Made by a program: the position numbers and the translations under genes. From assembly GCF_004331485.1 (NCBI RefSeq), contig NZ_SJKD01000001.1:1302001-1366000 (forward strand): a stretch of DNA of 64,000 bases, read 5' to 3'. This stretch comes from Kribbella capetownensis (GTDB lineage: Bacteria; Actinomycetota; Actinomycetes; Propionibacteriales; Kribbellaceae). Numbering within the stretch: the stretch's first letter is position 1; each line of letters opens with the position of its first letter. The notes below the pieces were generated by a model. That model saw nothing but the letters and a program-made list of their open reading frames with translations, was not told the DNA's origin and searched no databases. Positions 8,479 to 16,868 of the stretch are shown here, piece by piece.

Positions 8479-8547
8479 TTCGAAAAGACCCTGCGCTAGT
8501 GGGGGAAGCGCAGGTGTCTACCGCCCCGAAGAACAGGACATCCGCCC

Positions 8548-9747
8548 ATGCGAAAGAAACCCCTGGTCCTGGCTGCAGCCTGCGCGGCGCTGGTCGCCGG
8601 GACACTCAGCAGCCCAGCAGTTGCCGCTTCGAAAGCCGAGCCCAGTGCCGTGCAAGCGCCCGCGACGTTCACCCACCCAGGTGTCGGATCGAGCCAGGCC
8701 CAGCTGGACTTCGTCCGGGCCAAGGTGCAGGCCGGCGCGCAGCCGTGGACGAACGCGTTCAACCAGGCCAAGAACAGTTCCTACGCGTCGTTGTCCCGTA
8801 CGCCGAAGCCGCGCGCGGTGGTCGAGTGTGGGTCGTACTCGAACCCGAACTACGGGTGCACCGACGAGCGTGAGGATGCGATCGCGGCGTACACGGATGC
8901 GCTGCTGTGGTACCTCACCCGCGACGATCGCTATGCACAGAAGGCGATCCAGCTGATGGACGCGTGGTCGGGGACGATCCGCGACCACACCAACAGCAAC
9001 GCGCCGCTGCAGACCGCGTGGTCCGCGTCGTCGTGGCCGAAGGCCGCCGAGATCATCAAGCACGTGTACGGCAACTGGCCGAACGCCGGCCGTTTCGCCA
9101 CCATGCTGCGCAACGTCTACCTGCCCGAGATCATCAACGGCTCGAACTCCAACGGGAACTGGGAGTTGAGCATGACCGAGGCAATCCAGGGCATCGGCGT
9201 GTTCCTCGACGACAAGGCCGTGTACGACAAGGGCATCGCGCTGTTCCGGCTGCGCGTCCCGGCGTACGTGTACCTGGAGTCCGACGGTGCGCTGCCGAAG
9301 ACGGTGCCGAGCCAGAATCTCAACACCCGCGACAAGATCGTCAACTACTGGCAGAAGCAGGAGACGTTCGTGACCGGTCTGACTCAGGAGACCTGTCGCG
9401 ACTTCGTCCACACCGGCTACGGCATCTCGTCGATCTCGCACGTACTGGAGACGGCGCGGATCCAGGGGATCGACATGTACCCGGAGTTCGGTGAGCGGCT
9501 GCGGCAGGCGCTCGGCTTCCAGTCCAAGTGGGAGCGCAACCTCGAGCCGGTCCCGTCCTGGCTGTGCAACGGCACGCTCAAGCGCGGTCTCGGCCCGATC
9601 ACCGAGGTCGGGTTCAACGCGCTGCACACCCGGCTCGGGATCGCGATGACCAACACCCAGGTCATCACCGAGTCCCGCCGTCCGGCCGGGTCGAACAACC
9701 TCTTCGTCGCGTGGGAGACCCTCACGCACGCGGAGAACCCCGCCTGA
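8548..9747 (+). CDS. Secreted alginate lyase family protein
   Basis: A 399-residue exported protein with a Sec signal peptide (basic MRKK, hydrophobic core, cleavage expected after AVA at residue 26). The mature part is helical, with a motif series typical of the alginate lyase domain family (alpha/alpha toroid): DALLWYLTRDDRYAQKA, NSNGNWELSMTEA and HTGYGISSISHVLETA. The Asn/His/Tyr-rich central region fits a polysaccharide lyase site. Substrate may be alginate or another uronic-acid polymer. It stands alone, followed by a strong terminator. Confidence 0.82.
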   Translation: MRKKPLVLAAACAALVAGTLSSPAVAASKAEPSAVQAPATFTHPGVGSSQAQLDFVRAKVQAGAQPWTNAFNQAKNSSYASLSRTPKPRAVVECGSYSNPNYGCTDEREDAIAAYTDALLWYLTRDDRYAQKAIQLMDAWSGTIRDHTNSNAPLQTAWSASSWPKAAEIIKHVYGNWPNAGRFATMLRNVYLPEIINGSNSNGNWELSMTEAIQGIGVFLDDKAVYDKGIALFRLRVPAYVYLESDGALPKTVPSQNLNTRDKIVNYWQKQETFVTGLTQETCRDFVHTGYGISSISHVLETARIQGIDMYPEFGERLRQALGFQSKWERNLEPVPSWLCNGTLKRGLGPITEVGFNALHTRLGIAMTNTQVITESRRPAGSNNLFVAWETLTHAENPA

Positions 9748-9754
9748 CAGGCTT

Positions 9755-9793
9755 CCGGGAGGGCTGAACCCATCTGCCCTTCAGCTCTCCCGG
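9755..9793. terminator. Bidirectional hairpin terminator
   Basis: Arms 9755-9768 and 9780-9793 pair over 14 positions with a single G-T wobble and an 11-nt loop. It lies 8 bp after the lyase stop. The siderophore-interacting protein gene converges from the other side, so the hairpin may serve both. Confidence 0.75.
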
Positions 9794-9829
9794 ATCACCA
9801 CCGGCCGGCCACGTCACGTCGACGTGGTC

Positions 9830-9879
9830 GGCCGTTGTCGTCGGCCGTTGTCGTTGTCAGGCCCCGTTGTCGTTGTCAG
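9830..9879. repeat. Short tandem repeats CGTTGTCGTTGTCAG
   Basis: GTCGGCCGTTGTC is repeated and followed by two copies of CGTTGTCGTTGTCAG-like sequence within 50 bp, running into the end of the siderophore-interacting protein gene. It looks like local slippage; no function is evident. Confidence 0.5.
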
Positions 9880-10691
9880 ACCTGGGCCTCGCCGCGCTTC
9901 CAGTAGCCCTGGAACGAGATCGCCGGCTTCGGCATCCCGGCGGCGTTGACCAGGTGGCGGCGTACCGACTTGATCATCGACGAATCCCCGGCGACCCAGG
10001 CGTAGTCGGCGTCGTACGGCAGCTCGGCGCCCTTGAGGGCCTCGAGCAACGAGTTCGGCGGCGTGACCCAGGTGACGTCGGCGGTGCCGGGTGTCGGCAG
10101 CGGCCGGATGTCGCCGGCGTCCGGCACCTCGACGAAGACGGTCGCGTGGGCGGTGACGGGCAGCTGCTCGAGGATGCCGGCCAGCGCGGGCAGCGCGGTC
10201 TCGTCGACGACCAGGATCCGGCGGACGCTGGTCGCCGGTGGGACGTAGTCGACGCCGGAGTGGAGCAGTCCCTTGGTGCTGGTGGTGTCCACCGCGAACG
10301 GGAGGATCAGGCCGATCTGGTCACCCGGCTGCGCCTGGCTGACCCACGCCGAGGCGGGTCCGTTGACGCCGTGCAGGACGAACTCGATGTCGAGCTCGGC
10401 CACCTCGGGCCGGAGCGCCCGGATGGTGTACGTCCGCATGATGAAACGCTCGTCGACCGGCTGGGCGCACCACTCCGGATACCACTCGGGACCCGACGGC
10501 AGCTTGATCTCGCCACCGTTGGGCGGCGTGAGCAGGACCTTGATCCGCTGGTCCGGACCGGCGGACACCACGTCGGCGATCCGCGGTGCGACGAAAGTCA
10601 CGCGGCGCAGGTGCGGGCTCAGGTCGTCGACCGCCGCGACGGTCGCCAGCAGCGAGTCGAACTCGATCGGCCGCTCGAGCACTGTGGTCAT
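9876..10691 (-). CDS. Siderophore-interacting protein (FAD-dependent ferric reductase)
   Basis: A 271-residue protein of the ViuB/SIP family, which reduces ferric siderophores in the cytoplasm to release iron. The N-terminal barrel carries the flavin motif RTYTIRALRPE, followed by VLHGVNGPASAWVSQAQPGD; the C-terminal half is the NAD(P)H domain ending in DYAWVAGDSSMIKSVRRHL and GYWKRGEA. The ATG at 10691 was preferred to the in-frame TTG at 10706 because GGAG sits nine bases before the ATG. It diverges from the FecCD permease operon across an iron box. Confidence 0.92.
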   Translation of the reverse strand: MTTVLERPIEFDSLLATVAAVDDLSPHLRRVTFVAPRIADVVSAGPDQRIKVLLTPPNGGEIKLPSGPEWYPEWCAQPVDERFIMRTYTIRALRPEVAELDIEFVLHGVNGPASAWVSQAQPGDQIGLILPFAVDTTSTKGLLHSGVDYVPPATSVRRILVVDETALPALAGILEQLPVTAHATVFVEVPDAGDIRPLPTPGTADVTWVTPPNSLLEALKGAELPYDADYAWVAGDSSMIKSVRRHLVNAAGMPKPAISFQGYWKRGEAQV

Positions 10692-10767
10692 GTCCGGTTT
10701 CTCCAAGGGGAGCGCAGGGGAGGCTCAGATGCGGACCCGTGGACGACCGGGTTATTCTGAGGCGTCT

Positions 10768-10786
10768 AGAGGTTAGCCTTACCTAA
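10768..10786. promoter_or_regulatory. DtxR/IdeR iron box
   Basis: The 19-mer AGAGGTTAGCCTTACCTAA, read on the other strand, is TTAGGTAAGGCTAACCTCT, very close to the DtxR/IdeR consensus TTAGGTTAGGCTAACCTAA. It lies between the siderophore-interacting protein gene and the FecCD operon, so iron-loaded IdeR would shut off both. Confidence 0.88.
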
Positions 10787-10803
10787 GAGGGTCTCAAAGT
10801 CCA

Positions 10804-11880
10804 ATGCCTCCGCCCAGTGCTCTCGCTGAATCCGCCGGCCGTGACACCTCTGCTGTTGCTCCGTCACGCCCGCGGCGGACCCGGCGGGTCACGCTGGTCG
10901 CCGGGCTGATCGTGTGTGTCGCCCTGCTCGCCGTGGTGTCGCTGCTCAGCATCGCGGTCGGCTCGAAGCAGATCCCGTTCTCCACGGTGATCGATGCCCT
11001 GCGCCACTACAACGAGGCGAACACCGATCACGTGATCGTGCACTCACTGCGCGTGCCTCGGACCGTGATCGGACTGCTGGTCGGGGCCGCGCTCGGGTTG
11101 TCGGGGGCCCTGATGCAGGGAGTCACGCGGAACCCGCTGGCCGATCCCGGCATCCTCGGCGTCAACGGTGGCGCCGCGTTGTTTGTTGTCGGCGGCATCT
11201 ATTGGTTCGGGCTGTCGAGTCTGACGTCGTACGTCTGGCTCGCGTTCGTCGGGGCGGCAGCGGCGTCGGTGGTGGTCTATCTGCTCGGGTCGCTCGGTCG
11301 TGAGGGCGTGACGCCGGTCAAGCTGGCGCTGGCCGGTGCTGCGATGACGGCGATGCTCGGGTCGCTGACGACCGCGTTGCTGATCGGTGACGTCGATACG
11401 TTCGACCAGTTCAGGTTCTGGTCGGTCGGGTCGCTGGCCGGCCGGGGTTCCGACATCGCCGGGCCAGTCGCGCCGTTCATCCTGATCGGCATCGTGTTGG
11501 CGCTGGTGTCGGGCCGCGTGCTGAACGCGTTGTCCCTCGGTGACGATGTCGCGAAGTCGCTCGGTCAGCGGGTCGGGCTCGCCCGGTTGTTCGTCGCGGT
11601 GATCGTCGTACTGCTGTGTGGGGCTGCGACCGCCGCTGCGGGACCGATCGGTTTCATCGGGCTGACCATCCCGCACGTCGCTCGGTTGGTGACCGGCCCG
11701 GACTACCGGTGGATCCTGCCGTACTCGATGCTGCTGGCGCCCATTCTGCTGCTCGCATCCGACATTGTCGGCCGGATCGTCGCGCGGCCCGGTGAGCTGC
11801 AGGTCGGCATTGTGACCGCGGTCATCGGCGCGCCGTTCTTCATCATTCTGGTCCGTCGACGGAAGCTGGCGGACCTCTGA
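10804..11880 (+). CDS. FecCD-family iron-siderophore ABC permease
   Basis: A 358-residue inner-membrane permease. After a polar N-terminus of about 30 residues come some nine to ten helices. Family marks include LRVPRTVIGLLVGAALGLSG, QGVTRNPLADPGILGVNGGA and GPIGFIGLTIPHVARL. It forms the transmembrane channel with the next gene product. The stop overlaps the next ATG by one base, and the iron box lies just upstream of its ATG. Confidence 0.93.
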   Translation: MPPPSALAESAGRDTSAVAPSRPRRTRRVTLVAGLIVCVALLAVVSLLSIAVGSKQIPFSTVIDALRHYNEANTDHVIVHSLRVPRTVIGLLVGAALGLSGALMQGVTRNPLADPGILGVNGGAALFVVGGIYWFGLSSLTSYVWLAFVGAAAASVVVYLLGSLGREGVTPVKLALAGAAMTAMLGSLTTALLIGDVDTFDQFRFWSVGSLAGRGSDIAGPVAPFILIGIVLALVSGRVLNALSLGDDVAKSLGQRVGLARLFVAVIVVLLCGAATAAAGPIGFIGLTIPHVARLVTGPDYRWILPYSMLLAPILLLASDIVGRIVARPGELQVGIVTAVIGAPFFIILVRRRKLADL

Positions 11881-12920
11881 TGGCCACAGCCGAAGCGGTT
11901 CAGGTCATCACCCGCGCGCGGGCGGCCCGGCAGGCGCGGTTGCTGCTGGTGATCGTGGTCCTCGCGGCCATCGTGTTCGTGACCTTCTGCGTCTCGCTGT
12001 CGCTGGGTGACTTCAAGATCCCGGTCATCGACGTGGTGAAGACGCTGTTCGGTGGCGGCGACAAGGCGACCGAGTTCATTGTCAACCGGCTGCGGTTGCC
12101 CAGGGCACTCACCGGCCTGATGGTCGGCGCCGCCCTCGGCATGTCCGGCGCGATCTTCCAGAGCATCGCCCGCAACCCGCTCGCCAGCCCCGACATCATC
12201 GGCGTCACGTACGGCGCCAGCGCCTTCGCCGTCTTCGCGATCGTCACGCTGGGACTGACCGGCGTCGCTGTGTCGGCCTTCGCGATCGTCGGTGCCGTAC
12301 TGACCGCGTTCATCATGTACGTGCTGGCCTGGCGGCACGGGGTGTCGAGCTACCGGCTGATCCTGATCGGCATCGGAATCGGTGCGATCGCCACGAGCCT
12401 GACGTCGTTCTTGTTGACCAAGGCAAGGGTCGAGATCGCCCAGCAGGCGTTGATCTGGCTGACCGGCAGCCTGAACGGCCGGGACTGGTCGAACGTGCGG
12501 TCGATGGGGATCACGCTCGCGGTGCTGGCTCCGCTGACGGTGTTCATGGTTCAGCGGCTGCGGATCCTGCAGCTCGGCGACGAGACGGCGTACGGGCTGG
12601 GGCTTCGGGTGGAGAGTTCGCGGCTCGGGCTGATCGTGATCGGGGTGCTGCTCGCGGCGGTAGCGACCGCTGCGGCCGGGCCGATCGGGTTCGTCGCGTT
12701 CGTCGCGCCGCCGATCGCTCGGCGGCTGACCCGGTCGCCGGGGCCGGCGATGATCGCGTCCGCGTTGCTCGGGGCGCTGGTGGTGGCCTTGTCCGATCTG
12801 ATCGCGCAGCATGCCTTCGGGGACACTCAGTTGCCGGTCGGTGTGGTGACCGGCGTGGTGGGGGCGCCGTACCTGATGTTCCTGCTGGCCCGGTCCAACC
12901 GGGTGGGGAGTGGTGGCTGA
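11880..12920 (+). CDS. FecCD-family iron-siderophore ABC permease, second subunit
   Basis: A 346-residue paralogue of the preceding permease, with RLRLPRALTGLMVGAALGMSG, IARNPLASPDIIGVTYGA and GPIGFVAFVAPPIARRL. Two different FecCD subunits with one ATPase make a heterodimeric channel like FepD/FepG. The start ATG overlaps the preceding stop (TGATGG), so translation is coupled. No substrate-binding lipoprotein gene lies nearby; it must be encoded elsewhere. Confidence 0.93.
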   Translation: MATAEAVQVITRARAARQARLLLVIVVLAAIVFVTFCVSLSLGDFKIPVIDVVKTLFGGGDKATEFIVNRLRLPRALTGLMVGAALGMSGAIFQSIARNPLASPDIIGVTYGASAFAVFAIVTLGLTGVAVSAFAIVGAVLTAFIMYVLAWRHGVSSYRLILIGIGIGAIATSLTSFLLTKARVEIAQQALIWLTGSLNGRDWSNVRSMGITLAVLAPLTVFMVQRLRILQLGDETAYGLGLRVESSRLGLIVIGVLLAAVATAAAGPIGFVAFVAPPIARRLTRSPGPAMIASALLGALVVALSDLIAQHAFGDTQLPVGVVTGVVGAPYLMFLLARSNRVGSGG

Positions 12921-12923
12921 GAG

Positions 12924-13820
12924 ATGGAGAACCTTGTGGAACACAGCCTCGCCGCCGACGGCCTGGCGGTCGGATACGACCAGCGCGAGATCATCCACGA
13001 CCTGTCGGTGCGGATCCCGACCGGGAAGATCACCGTCATCGTCGGCGCCAACGCGTGCGGCAAGTCGACGCTGCTGAAGACCATGGCACGGTTGCTGAAG
13101 CCGTCGCGCGGGAGCGTGCTGCTGGACGGTAAGAGCATCCAGTCGATCCCGACCCGTGAGGTCGCGACGAAGCTCGGATTGTTGCCACAGTCACCGACCG
13201 CACCCGAGGGGATCACGGTCGCTGACCTGGTCGGGCGCGGGCGGTACCCGCGGACCCGGTGGATCCGGCAGTGGAGCAAGGCCGACGACGAGGCGGTCGC
13301 GGCCGCGATGACGTCGACCGACGTACTCGAGATCGCCGACCGGCCGATCGACGAACTGTCCGGTGGCCAGCGGCAGCGGGTCTGGATCGCGATGGCGCTC
13401 GCGCAGGAGACCGACATCCTGCTGCTGGACGAGCCGACGACGTTCCTCGATCTGACGCATCAGTTCGAGGTGCTTGATCTGCTGGTCGACCTGAACAAGC
13501 AGGACGACCGGACCATCGTGCTGGTGCTGCACGATCTCAACCAGGCGTGCCGGTTCGGGGATCACCTGATCGCCATGAAGGATGGCGCGATCGCGGCCGA
13601 GGGTAACCCTCGCGAGGTGATCACCGAGGAGGTCGTGCAGGACGTGTTCGGGCTCGGGGTGAAGATCGTTCCGGATCCGGTGGCCGGTACGCCGATGGTG
13701 GTTCCGATCGGACGTCATACGACTCGGGCCGACGCTCAGCCAGCCTCCGTCTCGTCAGCTGCTGCCGCGTTGGCGGCGTCCGCTGCTGCCAACGGGGTCT
13801 GCCGGCCGACGGACCGCTGA
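12924..13820 (+). CDS. Iron-siderophore ABC transporter ATP-binding protein
   Basis: A 298-residue ATPase energising the two FecCD permeases. Walker A GANACGKST is at 41-49, the signature LSGGQ at 145-149, Walker B ILLLDEP at 165-171 and the switch histidine is His203. The last 25 residues form an Ala/Ser-rich tail beyond the usual FepC end. It begins three bases after the permease stop. Confidence 0.94.
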   Translation: MENLVEHSLAADGLAVGYDQREIIHDLSVRIPTGKITVIVGANACGKSTLLKTMARLLKPSRGSVLLDGKSIQSIPTREVATKLGLLPQSPTAPEGITVADLVGRGRYPRTRWIRQWSKADDEAVAAAMTSTDVLEIADRPIDELSGGQRQRVWIAMALAQETDILLLDEPTTFLDLTHQFEVLDLLVDLNKQDDRTIVLVLHDLNQACRFGDHLIAMKDGAIAAEGNPREVITEEVVQDVFGLGVKIVPDPVAGTPMVVPIGRHTTRADAQPASVSSAAAALAASAAANGVCRPTDR

Positions 13821-13844
13821 CTCGCTATCTACAGCACGCGGCGC

Positions 13845-14561
13845 TCAGAGCGGGACGCGGAGGCCGTCGTACGCGACCTGCCAGGTGGAGAGGTCCGCGG
13901 CGAGTGCTGACTGCGACAGATGGGTGAGGATGAGCTTGCGGCAGGTGAAGCTGTCGCGGTGCCGGGTCAGTGCCTCGAGGTCGAGGTGCCAGCGGATCGG
14001 CGTCGGGCTATACCCCTCGCAGAGGAACAGGTCGACATCGTCGGCCGCGTCGAACAGCGCATCGGTCCACTCGGTGTCCCCTGAGTACGCCAGCGATCCA
14101 CCGGACGTTTGCAGTTGCACGGCGTACGCCGGGGCCCCGGATGCGTGGCGTACTTCGAACGGCGTGATCCGGATGTCGTCGACTTCATGTGGACGGCGGT
14201 CGTCGTGTTCGACGACCTGGACCTGGAAGCGGCGCTGCACCTGGGACGAGCCGGGATAGAGCGTCTCCATCGCGGTGGTGAGCCGCTCACTGGTCCCGGG
14301 CGGTCCAACGACGGTGAGATCCTGCGTCCGCCGACGGAACTGGCCGTCGAGGATCAGGAACGGCAGCCCGCCGAAGTGATCGCCGTGCAGGTGCGTGATG
14401 ACGACGGTCCGGATCTCGTTCGGATCGAAGGCCTGCTGCCGAAGTGCGGTCAGGCTGGTCGCTCCGCAGTCCACCAAGGTCTGTGTACCCACCGCGATGC
14501 ATGTCTGGAACCGTCCGCCTGCCCCGAACGCGTCGCCACTTCCGACCACCGTCACGTCCAT
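13845..14561 (-). CDS. Metallo-beta-lactamase fold hydrolase (RNase Z-like)
   Basis: A 238-residue MBL-fold protein. The zinc motif HLHGDHFGG begins at residue 57; a later Asp (YSGDTEWTDAL) and a histidine (ILTHLSQS) complete the site. The opening MDVTVVGSGDAFGAGGRFQTC resembles the RNase Z/ribonuclease BN subgroup, but the protein is shorter and lacks a clear tRNA-binding flexible arm, so a phosphodiesterase or general hydrolase role is equally possible. It converges on the siderophore ATPase gene with 24 bp between the ends. Confidence 0.85.
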   Translation of the reverse strand: MDVTVVGSGDAFGAGGRFQTCIAVGTQTLVDCGATSLTALRQQAFDPNEIRTVVITHLHGDHFGGLPFLILDGQFRRRTQDLTVVGPPGTSERLTTAMETLYPGSSQVQRRFQVQVVEHDDRRPHEVDDIRITPFEVRHASGAPAYAVQLQTSGGSLAYSGDTEWTDALFDAADDVDLFLCEGYSPTPIRWHLDLEALTRHRDSFTCRKLILTHLSQSALAADLSTWQVAYDGLRVPL

Positions 14562-14590
14562 GGCCTCACCCTGCCATGGCTCGTGATCCG

Positions 14591-15208
14591 TCAGTAGCGC
14601 GGCTTGAGGCGCACCTGGTAGAGGATCAGACCGGCCAGCAGCGCCCCAAGAGTTCCTAGGGCCAGGTCGCCGAGGGTGTCGGTGTAGGCGGACTGGAGTT
14701 CGGGGGAGCTGCGGATGAAGGCGAAGTACTCGCCGACCTCCCAGATGACCGCGGCGGTCGCGCCGAAGCCCAGGGCCACGAAGGCCGTCAGGCCGCGGGA
14801 GAGATCGCGCGGGGCGAACGCGAGCAGGACGCCGGCGGTGAGGAAGCCCCAGAGGATGAAGTGCATGGCGTCGTCCCACCAGCTGACCGTGTCGAACAGG
14901 TTGAAGCGGTTGCCGACCAGGTCGATCAGCCACGGCAACGTCATCAACAGGTCTGCTGTCCAAGGGAAACGTTGGTGCAGCTTGCTCTTCGTCCGCCCGT
15001 ACGCCCACCACCACAGCGGCAGGATCATCGCGCCGATCGGGTACACGACCAGCCGTGCGGTCGACGCCTTTCCCTTGATCCCGCTGAGATCCGGCCAGAT
15101 CAGTGCCGACAGCAACAAACCGAACAGCAGCGCCTTCGCGGCCAGGGCGGCGTACCGCGCCCAGCTCACTGGCGTGGCGGCAACCGTTGTCGCAGTCATC
15201 GTCGTCAT
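14591..15208 (-). CDS. YjdF-like (DUF2238) multipass membrane protein
   Basis: A 205-residue protein with about six predicted helices. The blocks WWDDAMHFILWGFLTAGVLL, AVIWEVGEYFAF and YTDTLGDLALGTLGALLAG are conserved in DUF2238/YjdF membrane proteins, function unknown. Start ATG 15208 or the in-frame ATG at 15199. It lies 29 bp upstream of the MBL gene on the same strand and may be cotranscribed with it. Confidence 0.72.
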   Translation of the reverse strand: MTTMTATTVAATPVSWARYAALAAKALLFGLLLSALIWPDLSGIKGKASTARLVVYPIGAMILPLWWWAYGRTKSKLHQRFPWTADLLMTLPWLIDLVGNRFNLFDTVSWWDDAMHFILWGFLTAGVLLAFAPRDLSRGLTAFVALGFGATAAVIWEVGEYFAFIRSSPELQSAYTDTLGDLALGTLGALLAGLILYQVRLKPRY

Positions 15209-15261
15209 GCCTCTCAGTCAAACCGACCGCTGGGCGAGGCGGATGAGTACAACTACGCGAA

Positions 15262-15304
15262 GGACCCCCGCGATGTCCGCCATTGTGACGGATCGCGGGG
15301 GTCC
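15262..15304. terminator. Hairpin terminator downstream of the FKBP gene
   Basis: Perfect 13-bp arms 15262-15274 (GGACCCCCGCGAT) and 15292-15304, with a 17-nt loop. It lies 72 bp past the FKBP stop and upstream of the DUF2238 start, separating two transcripts on the minus strand. Confidence 0.78.
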
Positions 15305-15375
15305 CGAACAGCGGTCGGCATCGCCGGCCGGACCCTGCGGTCCCAGCTGGCTGATGCTGAGGGGACGGGCCGGTC

Positions 15376-15747
15376 TCAGCTGACGCTGATGAGGTCCACG
15401 ACGAAGATCAGGGTCTCGCCAGGCTTGATCGCGGCGCCGGCGCCGCGGTCGCCGTACCCGAGGTGCGGCGGGATGACCAGCTTGCGCCGGCCGCCGACCT
15501 TCATGCCCTGGACACCGTTGTCCCAGCCCTGGATGACCTGGCCGACGCCGAGCTGGAAGGCCAGCGGCGCGCCCCGGTTGTACGACGCGTCGAACTCTTC
15601 GCCGGTCGAGTGGGCCACGCCCACGTAGTGCACGTTCACCCGCGACCCGGCCTTGGCCTCGTCGCCGTCGCCCACGGTGATGTCGGTGATCTCGAGATCC
15701 GCCGGCGGCGGACCGTCCGGAAAGTCGATCTCTGGCTTCTCAGTCAT
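15376..15747 (-). CDS. FKBP-type peptidyl-prolyl isomerase
   Basis: A 123-residue single-domain cytoplasmic isomerase that speeds proline cis-trans isomerisation in folding. FKBP motifs are present: VNVHYVG, FDASYNRG, PLAFQLGVGQVIQGWD, GGRRKLVIPPHLGYGDRG and GETLIFVVDL. The ATG at 15747 is used; an in-frame GTG six bases earlier is also possible. Flanked on both sides by strong hairpins, it appears monocistronic. Confidence 0.94.
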   Translation of the reverse strand: MTEKPEIDFPDGPPPADLEITDITVGDGDEAKAGSRVNVHYVGVAHSTGEEFDASYNRGAPLAFQLGVGQVIQGWDNGVQGMKVGGRRKLVIPPHLGYGDRGAGAAIKPGETLIFVVDLISVS

Positions 15748-15836
15748 ACCCACCAGCTAACCAGACCTGCGTCCCGATCCGCGCGCCCAGGGTCCCCTGC
15801 GGCAGGAACTTCAGGCCTCGCGTCGGCGTCGGTGTG

Positions 15837-15872
15837 GGGGCGTCGTACCTGGTGGAGGAGGTACGACGCCCC
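15837..15872. terminator. Hairpin terminator of the alpha/beta hydrolase gene
   Basis: Perfect 13-bp arms (15837-15849, GGGGCGTCGTACC; and 15860-15872) with a 10-nt loop, seven bases past the hydrolase stop on the minus strand. Confidence 0.8.
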
Positions 15873-15878
15873 AGAAGG

Positions 15879-16748
15879 CTAGCGAGCGAGCACCTCGCGG
15901 AGTTTGGTGGCGAACTCCTCGGGTTTACCGGGCTGGCCGTACTCGTTGCCGAGGAAGCCGGCGTGGCCACTGGGGAAGACGACGGGCTCGAGGTCGAGGC
16001 GTGCGGCGACGGCCTTGCCGCCACGACCGGCCAGCTGGTTGCCGGACTCCTCGCCGACGCCGATGACGATGCGGTCCTTGGCCTTGTCCAGGGCGTCGAA
16101 GTCGGGTTGGTACGACGTACAGCCGCGGATGTTCTGGCCGAGGAGAGCGTCATCGCGGGTGCCGTCGTCCTCGGTGGGGAGGCCGAACATGGCCGGATCG
16201 GGGGCCGGCTGCTCGGTGTAGTCCGCCGGGATCTCGCCGTCATAGCTGACGATCGCGATGAACTTCGCCATCCCGGCGCCCATGCCGTCACGCTGGTAGG
16301 TCTGGTAGATGTCCTGGCAGGCCGCCAGCGCTGCCTCGCTGTCTGGCACGACGCCGGCCAGTGGCGGCTCGTGCGCGACGAGGGTGTGGAGGAGGTCGGG
16401 TCGCTTGGCTGCCAGGGCCAGCGAGTTCACCGCGCCGCCGCTGCTGGCGAACATGTCGACCGGGCCGACGTCGAGCGACTCGATCAGCGCGACGAGGTCG
16501 GCGGCGTGGTCGTCGGGCCTCAGCTCGCCGGCGCCGTCGCTGCGGACGCTCCGCTCCACCCCGCGCGGGTCGTAGGTGACGACCGTTCGGTCGGTGAAGT
16601 GTGACGCCAGGGTCGGGAAACCGCTCGCACCCATTGGCGAACCGATCACCAGCAGCACCGGCTGGTCGCGATCGGCGAGATCCCCGCGGACGTCGTACGT
16701 CAGGGTGGCTCCGGGTACGTCGAGCGTGCGGGTGACAGGATCCGGCAT
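15879..16748 (-). CDS. Alpha/beta hydrolase
   Basis: A 289-residue cytoplasmic hydrolase. The oxyanion strand ends in VLLVIGSPMGASG, the nucleophile elbow is FASSGGAV (Ser in S-S-G-G), and the catalytic histidine is in PSGHAGFLG near the C-terminus. ATG 16748 is preceded by GAGGAG. The fold resembles non-haem peroxidase/epoxide-hydrolase-type members, but the substrate is not evident. Confidence 0.88.
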   Translation of the reverse strand: MPDPVTRTLDVPGATLTYDVRGDLADRDQPVLLVIGSPMGASGFPTLASHFTDRTVVTYDPRGVERSVRSDGAGELRPDDHAADLVALIESLDVGPVDMFASSGGAVNSLALAAKRPDLLHTLVAHEPPLAGVVPDSEAALAACQDIYQTYQRDGMGAGMAKFIAIVSYDGEIPADYTEQPAPDPAMFGLPTEDDGTRDDALLGQNIRGCTSYQPDFDALDKAKDRIVIGVGEESGNQLAGRGGKAVAARLDLEPVVFPSGHAGFLGNEYGQPGKPEEFATKLREVLAR

Positions 16749-16868
16749 GACAGCTCCTCTGCTCCGGCCCATCCCCACCGGTTGGGCTCGTGAGGTGAGC
16801 CTAGACCGGGTCCAGGTGACCGGAACAGGTACGCAGAGTGCACCCATCCGGCACTAATCTCGCACTCT

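Noticed and set aside
8477..8486. LacI-type sugar operator at the alginate-lyase-like gene
   Set aside because: TTTCGAAA is only eight bases and no LacI gene is nearby; mentioned under the promoter but too weak for a separate call.
11703..12998. Long minus-strand frame opposite the second FecCD permease
   Set aside because: Asp/Arg/Gln-rich product typical of an antisense frame to hydrophobic codons; the + strand gene has clear family motifs.
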